DNA from: Liolophura sinensis
Lineage: Eukaryota; Mollusca; Polyplacophora; Chitonida; Chitonidae
Reading direction: 5' to 3'
Length of the DNA: 64,000 bases
Assembly: GCF_032854445.1 (NCBI RefSeq)
Contig: NC_088304.1
Location: 15,227,850 to 15,291,849 of the forward strand
The notes below the pieces were generated by a model, which saw only the letters and a list, made by a program, of their open reading frames with translations, was not told the origin of the DNA and did not search any database. A program made the position numbers and the translations under genes. This document shows positions 34,801 through 46,800 of this stretch, one piece after another. Positions within the stretch are counted from its first letter, which is position 1; each line of letters starts with the position of its first letter.

Positions 34801-37800
34801 TCTTGAGTACGGCGTAAAACACCAATCAAAAAAAAAAAAAAAATCATGCCACATATGAAGGTATAGACATGTCTTCATGCCACATATGAAGGTATAGACA
34901 TATCTTCATGCCACATATGAATGCATAGACATGTCCTAATCCCACATATGAATGTATAGACATGTCTTCATGCCACATATGAATGTATAGACATATGGCG
35001 TATCTCCATGTCACGCTTGCCAAACTCATGATGTGACCATCCGGAACATCTGTGATCATAACCGTACGGACGTAATACACACAGTACACACATCAAAGCG
35101 TGTCATGCTCCAGTGAACACAATTACTACTCCATATCTCGTATAAACACGCAATGTAATATTGCATGCGTTCTGCACAATTTCCGAGAGGTTTTTCTGTC
35201 TATTTCCTTTTATCGACAAGGCATATTTTCACACGGGACTCACCGTGGGAAACCAGTTGATGCTTCATCGTGTTAAATTTCATTTGCACGTTCTGGAGAA
35301 ATTCGGGAGAAATTAACTAAAGCCGACAAAGAATAGTCAACTATTTCCTCACGTGATAATTTGTATACGTTGACCTTTATATATGCCCTTAGTTATCTTC
35401 AGAATTCCTAGCTTACCTCTACAGATATGCAAGTATCTCCCCCGGAAACACGTGTGACCATTTGCTGACTATCACACTGTCGCCGATGTTCTGGTTTTAA
35501 TCTCTCGACTGTGGTCTTTTATATTGTTTAGCCTTTTATATTGTGTTCCCGCATAAACCAGGATTCTGCTGGTGGACTAAGTGTCCCCGAGCCCTGGACC
35601 CTTGGCATTGTTTTCACTTGACTGTATATTAAATGTTATGACAGCCGAGCATTTTCAGTAATTCTAGACCAATAATTTACAACTAACGTCACAATATTTT
35701 GACCTAGTTCTGTTTAAGTCATGGTGCTAGGGAAGTGCACGTTGCTTAATTTTAAGCCCATATAAGAACAGTTACAATAAAATCCTGACTACGGTAAATT
35801 GACAAGAGACCAAGTTTCATCAGTTACTTGTGACCATTTGCACGCTATCACGCTTCGTCTGTGCTCTGGTTATACTCTCTATGCTGTCTTTTCTTTAGTG
35901 TTGTTTTTGTTGCTTGATATAGGTAGAGGCAAAAAAATGAATATATATGCCTACAATACTTCAATGGGTATATCTAAATGTTTTCTTAAGTGTATCCATT
36001 TCAACGATGCTTTGACTAGTCCACCGTGCAAGGCAAACACCTCTAAGCTTACGTTATCTACCTCACCTTCCGCTTCGGGAGCGGTAGCTCCAGGGTCAAT
36101 CCTGGGTCGAGTCACAATTAAGACCTCAGAAGAGGAAGTTGTAATTTCCTCGCTTGGCGTTCAGCATGAAGGGGATAGTGCAACGACTGGTTGACCCGTA
36201 TCAGTCTCTTTATTTGATAAAAACAATGTAATCTTTCACGAAACCAGTGTATATATTATTTCACGGTATTTGTGTTCAATCATAAAGAGACGCATTAAGT
36301 GATAATTACACGAAATCGGCACTATTCTTTGAAACTTCCAAAAGCAAAAGTATATAAGTTTTGTCAAATCCAAATTATGAAGGCGATACATGAACCAGTT
36401 GTAATTAATGATAAACCGGTTATTATTTTATCAGGGCGGTTCTCGGTTAGGAATATATACATGTATCTTTGTTGACATCTAAGGTATAGAATGTGTTTTT
36501 CTGCGTCCATGAGTAACAATGGTATAAATGTATACCTGTTAACAGCCTACGGTATCTCAGTAGGTGGTCTGGGGCAGTATTAAGGTCAGTAATAACAACA
36601 TTTAGGGATAAGGTACTAATACAGGGCCAAATAAAAAGCTATCTGAATAATCAGTATTCCTTGGGCTACCTGAGCATGGCTCGTAACATGGTAGTGACTA
36701 GTTAATAATGAAAGCTGTCATTATATATAAATGCATGTATGCTAATGCGGTATATATGTACGCCCTTCATAGTGTGTTAAGACGAGACACACGAACGAAC
36801 ATCAAGATTGACAATCCACGTGAAATAACCGATCGGACAAAATACACATTTCAGGGCAACAAGAACGGCTGGGAATGTCAATAATAAAGGGTTAAAGTGT
36901 CAAAAAATGAAGGCGTGAAGTATCAGTAATTAGGCTTGAGGTGTTTAATAAAGGATTGGAGTGTTAATAATAAAGGATTGGAGTGTCCGTAATAAAGGAT
37001 TGGAGTGTCAATAATAAATGATTGAAATGTCAATAATAAAGGCTTGAAATGTCAATAATAACAGGTTTGTAGTGTCAACAATACGGGTGTGTTTTAACGA
37101 TGTTTATACAGTGTCTGTTGTGGCCAAAATCGTGTCTACCTCCACTCAGTATTGATCACAGAAGCGTGGGGCGCGTGCGCATATGACTATCACCCTGTCG
37201 TTAGATCACTTTTGACAGACAGTCTCCCCTGATTTCATATAGTATGGCCGTCGTACTGGGATGTTTACGCATGTCATTTCTGTCCGCCCCAAACGAGTGG
37301 CCTCCAAATATATAAGTCAACTAAACAGAAGCACCAGGGCCGGGGAACGAACAAACATAGCGCTACCGCTGTCTGAATTATTATTAACCCTTACTTTATA
37401 CCTATCCCCCGATCCAGATAGCATTTATACCTATATAGACAAGATAAAACCTTTCGTGGCCCGGCTGGGTGAAGAGGACAGACACTTCAACTTGTCACTT
37501 GTCACGAGTTAATCATGACACAGGGTCGTTCTTGGTTGGAGTTTCGCCGTAGCTATGCCAGATGGATACATGGAACTTTCGTCGTGAGCGCCGCATTTCG
37601 GAATAGGACTTACATGTCCAGGTGTCTATAATCTGACGGACCTTTTCATATTCCATGAACATCTTATCTGCCCTAGGAATGTGCATCTATCAAACATACC
37701 ATCACGTGATCTGGATTTTGAGACCTCTTTTTACATGCCTGAAGAAATAAAAACATATAGATTTCTGAAAATCATTTAACGTCTCCTATTTTATAGAATT

Positions 37801-40800
37801 TGATCATACTTCTAAGCATAGCATAATTTGCAAATGCGTACCTGATATATCCACAAGTCAATTTTTCGAGATTTTTACAACAACAGAGTGACGTCCCTTG
37901 GTTATATAACGTCGTCGCTTTACGGCACAGTAGGGCCAATCTGGTAATTTTAACATGCGGTCGTATATAGAATATAGAGTACTAATTAAAAAGGCATTAG
38001 ACTGATCTCCTGAATCATGTTTTTGGATGGATTTGGGTTCCCAATATTGCAAAAATAATGATGTTATCCCGGTACTTTGATCTAAAAACGATCAGTACCA
38101 TCTTATAAGATAGGCAGTTAGCGCCACCGTGCCGTGAAGTGGCGACGTCATCTTGCAATAGGACATCACTCTGTTGTCGTAATGACGTAGCTCGAAAACT
38201 GCGTATTGAGACAAACCAAGAGCTTTGTAATAAATAAGAATATTGTAATGGAGACAGACGGTGTGATTTAGCAGATTTCCACTTTTTTTGGTACCATGTA
38301 GTTTTTCAGACTTATTACAGGCATTTAAAATATTAGTCTAGACGTTACCACACATGTACAAAAAACATCATAGCAGTTTGTTGTCTGAACACTTTTAAAA
38401 CGATGCATTGGGATTTGCTATCTGTGGTGTTTGTACGTTGTCATTTGATATGCATTAAATTATTTTTCAAAAAGACTTTCGAGCCATGCAGTCTGAATTG
38501 ATTTTTAGCCGATGTCTCAGCAACGTGTTGTGCACACCCTGTCGTAGTGGTGGAGAAAACGTAATACATCTTGTATATATTCTGAGGATGACGGAAGAAT
38601 AGAGCTTTTAATTTATTTACTTACCTACTTGATTGGTATTGTACGCAAGAATATCTCATACGACGGTGGCCAGCATTGTGATGGGAGGAAAGTGGGCAGA
38701 GCCCGGGGGAAACTCAGGATCATCCGTAGGTTGCTGACAGACCTTCCCCACTTACGACAAGAGGAAGTCAGCATGAGCTGGACTTCACAGCGGACGCTGG
38801 TGAAGAAGCTCTTGGGTCATTGGGCTGCCCTAGCATGCTAACCACCAGGCTACGGAGCTTCTCCCCGACACCCCCATTTTCATTTGGATTCAATATGATA
38901 TTTATCTATATCTTCCCTTGCGCAATCCCAATCGAAAACGCTGGTCATTGGGACGGGTTTTGTGTTACAACCACAATGCGTTCATAAGCACTTCTCGGCG
39001 ACAGAACAGAATCGTGGAAATTCAAACGGCTTGTAAACGCTTACACAATTTACAGTTCGTGTGTTATTCTGTGCCCATCCCCGGATTTACTGTGCAGATT
39101 CTCCGCTTGTCTATATACACTGCGTGTCTGCGAACGTATTGACACAATTTACGACAGCTTGTTCGACCCTTCTCTTATTTTCTCTTTGTTAATTTGGCTC
39201 CCTACAGGTGACATTACTTGAAAATCATAAGTATGTGTGTAAGTGTAACATAGGGATATAGGATTTCCCTATATAAGCTTGTGTAATGATAGATTTGACA
39301 CTTCCCTGTGACCCTTACCCAGTTTATTGAAGATGACCTCATTAGAGGTGAGAGTCTTTTTAAGCAAAGGCTTGGAATTTCGGGCGTGGCTAAAGCCTCT
39401 ATGTTTTTCATGGATCCACCTTTTTTGTTCAAACTTTCTTTAGAAAAATACGGGGCGTACATATGCCTAGACTGGTTGAGAGACTTTGAGAGGGTTTTAA
39501 ATAAACCTGAGATATTGGCAGCTCACCGTCCATGTATATATTTCCATGGTATATTGTGTACTATGAAATGCTCTTCCCCTTCCCAGTAGACATGGATGTT
39601 AAGAAAATATCTCTAGGTTATATATTCAACATAATGAACTTACCTGTTGGCACACCCGGTATTTTACAATTTAGTTTACTTGCAGGTTTCATAACTCTTT
39701 GAACATTATTTTCGGACATATTATGCGTACCTCCCAGAAGGCTGGTCTCAATGCCAGTGCTTATGGTGCTGCCTCACTGGTACACTATGCGAAAGACACC
39801 AGATATGGAGCGCTATATCCGTGCAATGACACTTTTATACAAGCTCAATACGAATTTTAATTATATACAAATTCAGTGATTTGTGTACCAGCATTTGACG
39901 CCAAAATAGGACTTAACCAGAACCGTAGATGGTATCATGTACGTGGATGTCCAATATGTCGCATACTAAGTGATTAAGTCGCTGTGAGTTCAAGTCCAGC
40001 TCATGAGGGCTTCCTCTCCGGCCGTACCTGGGAAGGTTTTCCCGCAACCTGCGGATGGACGTGGCTGTCAAATAAATAAATGAATCGTAGGCCTACATGC
40101 ACTTACCAATTTTTCAGTCATATGACGACGAAGGATCATTAGGTATGTGCTCAAACACTATGGACTCACGTGGGAGGGTGAGTCCATATTGCCAAAGAGC
40201 AACAAAGAGTGATAGATGGAACGTTTCACATTAAATGACTCAATACTGCATAATGTTGGTTGACGTCGTACATATATACGTCGAAATATTCTTGTGTAGG
40301 ACTTAAAACATCAAATAAATAAATAAATAAATAAATGACCCAGTAGGAGAGCGTTTCCATCCTGAAATATAATCGTCTGTACCGCTTTGATGGAACGACT
40401 ATCCTAATGATGCCATCTTATTTCCCCACATGTGGAACTGGTGAAGACTTGTATGTTCAGGGGTTTGACAGTTGAATCGCGATCCTGCATATGATTGGTC
40501 AGATCCGGGCCGCACAATTTTGCTACATTTCTCTCGTTCTGCATCATGTTCAAATATAGTTTTAGTGAATTTTGGCCTAAAACTCAAAGGAAATATACCT
40601 GTATATGATAAAGTGCTTTGGAAAATCTCATCAAACAGAATGCACAAGTCTAGTGATAACCTCTGACCCACATCTCAGCGTCCTTTGTATAGGTCTCACA
40701 GTTCTAAGATTACCTCCCCTGATCACTGTGGTTGATTATATAAACTCGCCCGTAAAACTGAGAGATGGCATGACAACGAAAATTTGCAAATAGGGGTGTT

Positions 40801-43800
40801 GTCAGTGCGTAGTCTCACAGTCCTCAGATTACATCAAGTAGTCTCTTTTTGCAGCCTAGTCATTTTACGAAAGGTTAGGTGAAAAGATAACAATGATAGT
40901 TTCGTGTGATAAATGGAACGTTTCAAATTGTTTAATTGTTATCTTCTACATTTGATAGTGTCGTGCAGTGATTTACATTCAAAGATAACCTCTGGAGCGG
41001 TAGATCCAGGGTCAATCCTGGGTCGAATCACACCTAAGACCTTAAAAGAGGAAGTTGTAACTTCTTTGCTTGGCTTCCTCGCATGAAGGGGATAGTGCAA
41101 CGACTGGTTGACCCTTATCAGTATAATGGCTCGGGCGGAGCGACTTACTTGCCTTCGGTAAGTCGTCTCAGTGAAGCAGCACTAGTTAAAAGAGCGGTGG
41201 AAATCCGTCTTTGCAACAAGGAGGCACATTACATGCACTCTAAGGATTCCTTCGTCGTCATATGACTGAAAAATGGTTAAGTATGACATTAAATATCAAG
41301 CACTCGCTCACTCAAAGAGGACCATCTTTTTTCTTTACTTCCAAGAACAAATCACAACCTTCACGACGTCTTTCTCATGGTATAGCAAATAATGCAAAAC
41401 CACTCATAATAAGAAGACAGCGTCGTTGTTTGGATGTGTGTAAGCGACGAAAAGAGCCATTCGTCACATTTTTGGCTGTGATTATCTGAATAATGGGTGC
41501 TAATAAATCAGACGGATAATCACCTATATTTGTGTTAGAACAGGTGTAGATTACGAGCAGTCAACATACCTGAGGCAGGTGGGGTCGGGGATTAGACCGG
41601 CTTAAATGAGTGTGTTTCGGGGTCATCTTTTCCTGCCGCAGAATGAAAAGGCACCCAAGCGTGTCTTGTCTGTATAAGCTGGCTTTCGCCGAACACCCCA
41701 GAGTCTGTAAAATAAAATGGGTGTTATGTTCAGCTTTAGAATTTATCCACTTGAAAAAAACTGCTATTGTATTTCTTTTCTAACGAATGTACCCTACTCC
41801 CTAAAACGGCTGTTTCTTCCGGGCTCGGTCCGGTTTCCCCGCTCTCTGTCTGGTTCCACCGGCTATGTCCGGTTTCCCACCCACCATAATGCTGGCCGCC
41901 GTCGTATAAGTCAAATATTCTTGGGTATGGCGTAAAACACCAATCAGATAAATAAATAAAACGACCGTGCACCTTAAGTACGCTCAGGTGCATCAGAATT
42001 GAACATCTACAATTTTGTGTAATATAGATACGCAGTGTACTAGGGGTAAAAAAAATATGTACTGTGTATAATTTGTTGTGTACCTCTAGTACACAAACAT
42101 GGTCATGAAGCTCTGTTTATTTATTTATTTATTTAGTTTTAGCGCCATACTAAATAGTTTCTCAACCTATTCACTCAAAAAAATTAATCTGTTAATTTTA
42201 ACAGAGCATCTGTTGTCTGAGTAAGTGTATTCTTTTATTGACATACTATTCTGTCATATTTACTATAATATCCTTTTTAGTCTAAAGGTTTGGTTATGTC
42301 GAATTGATAGAATACGTGAGTTATACTTAAGAGAACAATCTGCTACTATACCAGAATATATTCTAGCATCACTCAGACAACAGAATTTCTGTTAAGATTT
42401 ACAGATTAACTTTTTTTCATTGTACGACGTCAGTGAAGTTTATGATCGAGGGAACCGCTGAGCGTCATCAGGGACACTATTAGCATTACAGCTGAGAAAT
42501 CACATATGGTGACACGGCCCTTAGATCTTGTTCTAATAATACTCCGTCCACCGTTCAAGTGGGCTCATTTGCCAATTAACCCCGCCCCAACTAGGAGTCC
42601 TGTTAGCTGAATAGCTCTCAAGGTGAGGAAATATCAGGTACGAAGAATAACGGGCTATACAGTTGTGTATTTTTGACCGGGTTACAGGCCTTATCCAAAC
42701 ATCAAACATCTCCGATATGTCAGCTCAACTCAATAGGATATTTCACGCTTCGTCGACTTCTAATCCTCACATAAAATCTTTTAAGATATAAAATAGATCA
42801 AGGCTGCTACCATGAGCAAAGACCATGATTGAAACAGGGAAGTTTGGCACCGACGAAAGATTTTATATTTCTTTTTGGCTGTCACCGTTGAAGCGTCCCC
42901 TATAAATACAATGTGGCGGAAGTTCGGTTGTTTCCTTGGTTTGTAAACCACCATTTTCAGAAGTTTGCATATATTTTTTTGATGTGAATATTCTGGGGCC
43001 ACTTATACAGCTTCCTAACTAGACCTGGTAATATTTATCCTGAGTAGTCTAAAAATAAAAAAAATAAAAAAAAAATTCAGAAGTTGGAATCACGGTAGAA
43101 TTGTTTACCGGCAATCTGTACGGTAAGCGGTTTTATCAAATACCAATTGCTGATTAGCAATTTTGTGCATGATATGCGTGCGTAGCCCTGAAAACCATAT
43201 GCATTGTTGGAAATTCGTCATGATTGTACCTTAGTTTTTGTAATATTTTGTTAAAAGATAAATCTTATAGGGTAGATTTACAAAGTATCTAAATGTGATC
43301 ATATCTGAGGGTCAGAGGTCAAATATGGCTAAGCGGTTTGGAGGCATCTGTTCTACACTTAAGTCATTTATGTGTCATTAAAATCGTTCACTCAAGGTTG
43401 TTTTCAACTTTCATTAGGATTTATTTATTTTATTTATTTGATTGGTGTTTTACGCCGTACTCAAGAATATTTCACTTATACGACGGCGGCCAGCATTATG
43501 GTGGGTGGAAACCGGGCACAGCCCGGGGGAAACCCACGACCATCCGCAGGTTGGTGACAGACCTTCCCACGTAAGGCCGGAGAGGAAGCCAGCATGAGCT
43601 GGACTTGAACTCACAGCGACCGCATTCGTGAGAGGCTCCTGGGTCATTACGCTGCGCTAGCGCGCTAACCGACTGAGCCACGGAGGCCCCTAACTTTCAT
43701 TAGGAGAAAACATGCTTATGTTATATTTGCTACAATTTGCTATAAATATAATCAGTGTTATTTATAGCGAATTGTAGCAAATATAACATTAACTTCTTAC

Positions 43801-46800
43801 CCAGTGTCAGAATAATGTGACTGGGTGGGGTGTCATGTCTCGTGTCTTCGGCATGATACTTCATGGCGGCAGCACTTGGATTCACCCTGCCACAAGAAGC
43901 CAATGTATGCACGCACATATGACTCCTCCTCGTCTTCCAGGCATTGCTTGGGTTGCTAAACACATTGACAGAGATACTAACTGCAAATGAGCTTCATACA
44001 ACACGACTTAAACATCAAATGACAGAGAAAATTGTATAATAAATGACATATGCTTGTCAACTTTTGTGAATTACATGGATCTCAACGTCATCAGGAATAG
44101 TTTACGTGAGGCTTGCGTTCGAAAGTTTGTTCATACACGTCATATTTGTCCCCGGTATCCTCAGCAGATACATAACACAATGTGCAATCAGACAAATCCA
44201 ATTTTCTCTTTTCTTCCCAACAGTGGCGTTCTCGGAGTTACATGGGTACGGGTTTCGGGCGTACGAGTTCCTGCCACCCCCCGAGTCACCACTTAGCAGT
44301 TCAGCTCGTCAGCAGGAGGCCAACCTCGGCATGCATAGCCTACGCTCCTTTCTCTACCCACGTGTATTTGTCCTCGTCATGCTGGTAGGAGACTGGCTGG
44401 GAATGAAACCGTTTTTGGTAAGTGACTGGTTAAATGATGTAAGGAGTGGCTATATGTATTAATTTATAAATAATATTTATTTATTTATGGGACTTAATGC
44501 CGTGCTAAGAACTGTTCACGTATATAATGGCGGCTAGGTTTATGGATGCAGGAAACCTGAGTGCCCGGAATACACGACCGCACTTAGCCAAGTATTTGGC
44601 AAACCCCCTGACTTAAAGTCACAGCCGAATAAACGAGAGCCTGAATTCGAACAAGTGACGTCACTGGACAAAGCCCTCTGCGGATCGTCGCAGCGGGCCA
44701 TGTAAAAGTTATAAAAACACAGACTAAATTTACTTTTGGTCCACACACATTCAGTACCATATACACGACCGTCTCTGTCGTGTGGCAAATCCTCCCCAAG
44801 TTCAGGGTATCGTTTTTTCTCAGTGTGGCAAACTTACTAAATGCACAACCCTTCATTAAGACAACTTTGCCAATTTTTCGTATTATCCCAACGCTTACTC
44901 ACAAAGCTCAGTCTTTAATATTTAACCTATCTGGGTGCTAGCTTGAAATCGTTTATAATACTCGGTTTTCTTTCCTTGTTTCAGGTTGCCAAAGTGTTCC
45001 ACGCCGCCGTGACGTCCACATTGCCGCTTGCCACCTATTTCTTCACATCCACTGTGTTTCATTGCCATGACATTGCCTCTCTGTCCAGCATACTTGTGGC
45101 ATTCTCCGTGCACCTGACAGTTTTCGGGACGCACACTTTAATGAACAGCTTTTTTGCTCCAATTGTCCTCCTGTGCCTGGTGCCTATTTTAAAAAACTTC
45201 TTGGAGAATAAAGAATCAGAGGGAGAATACTCGACAAGCGGCTCCCTCAATGGTACGCGTTCCAATGGATTTATAGAAGTTCCAAAGGAGCATAAGCGTC
45301 AGTGCAACGGATATCTGTCTGACGAAACCCCACGTGTCAACAACGGAATGGCAGGAGAGTGGAACAGACCCTTGGTTCTGTTCTTGTCAGGGCTAATGTT
45401 AGGAGTAACCTGCTACATTCGAATCGATCTGGGTTTGTTTCTTGCCTTGATTATCGCCCCTCATTGTCTACGCACAAGGTCCAACCAGGTTCTCTTGACT
45501 TTTGATCTCCAAGTGTTCTTACCCATCATCCTGGGTTTCGTTTCCGGTATGTTGCTAGGCGGTCTTGAGGACTCATGGTCTTATGGCGTCTGGTTTCTGT
45601 CTCCGTATCAGTGGTTGAGATTCAATGTCGGATTTGACTTCGCCACTCTGCTGTTTGGAAAACAGGACTTGGATTATTATTTAAAGCGAATAGTAACCCA
45701 TAACTTCTCATTGGTCTGCTTATCTGCATCGTTGGTCACAGTTTTGATCTACGCAGCCATCTCACACGAATTCCGCAGAGCACAAGGACGGAATTTAACA
45801 TTGTTGTTAAAGCTGTTTATACCTTCAGTATTTCTGTTTATTATTTATACCCTCAAGGGACACAAAGAAATGAGATTTGTTCATAATCCCCTGGTGCTTC
45901 TTATAATAGTTTACTCCAGTGCAATCTTGTTAGCTCTGAAACACATCTTTTCACGAGACCTGACGAGAACTCGCGTGAAGTGGATTGTTTATTTATGCGT
46001 AAGTTTATACATTTTTAACCAATGGCGTGTGATGCCAACTCCTGTGGACCAGTCAAATAAACCATGGGTTTACAACTCGGGCTGGGACTCCAATCATGTG
46101 AACGACTGCTTTGACTTCATTGGCCAACAGTCCGACGTTCGTGGCGTTTTCGTTGACAGGAGCATACACACCAGTGCAGCCTTCAGCGTCTTACGCCAGG
46201 ACGTCCCGCTTCTGTCGCTGATTCACTACGAGTTGTACGAGTTTGGAACTACGGCTTATCTCCCTTTATCATCCGTTACCATTTTTGGGCGGAAGGATAC
46301 AGTGAACGTGCGAACTTTAAGCAGTATTTCCAACTACATTAGTATTTATAATAGCCATGAATATTTATTGAAACTTCTTCTAAAGAGAAAAGACTACAAT
46401 TATCTAGTGATGAAAAAAGAGAAGACTTTTATCAACCGAGGATATGAACAAGTGTACAGTTCCGGAACAATGAAAGTTTTGAGGCGAACATTCGATAAAG
46501 GCGCGGAGGAATATCTGGCCAAGTTGGCGGACAGCCTTCCTATAGGCACAAACGCCACGATCCTGGAGTACGAAGGCAGCTGGTTGTTGACCTTTGGACT
46601 ACTTCAGCTCGCGGAGGAAAGACTGTTGACCGCGTTGCAACTTGGCAACCCGACAGCGCGGCTGTTTCAAATCCTCGTGAAGACGTTCTTGGAGCAGAAC
46701 AAGTTTAACCATGCACGTAAAGCCGAACAGCTGTGTATCGACAGTCTGGGATTGGATACTTGCCGAACCCCACAACCAAGAATTATTCTACATGAAGGTT

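Noticed and set aside
37261-37512. 83-codon frame in GT22 intron 1 as a gene
   Set aside because: No recognised family, no splice partners and ordinary length for chance.
39308-39589. 93-codon frame in GT22 intron 1 as an extra exon
   Set aside because: The exon 1 to exon 2 join is already in phase and matches the family. Adding this piece would break the HPDE...YEF spacing.
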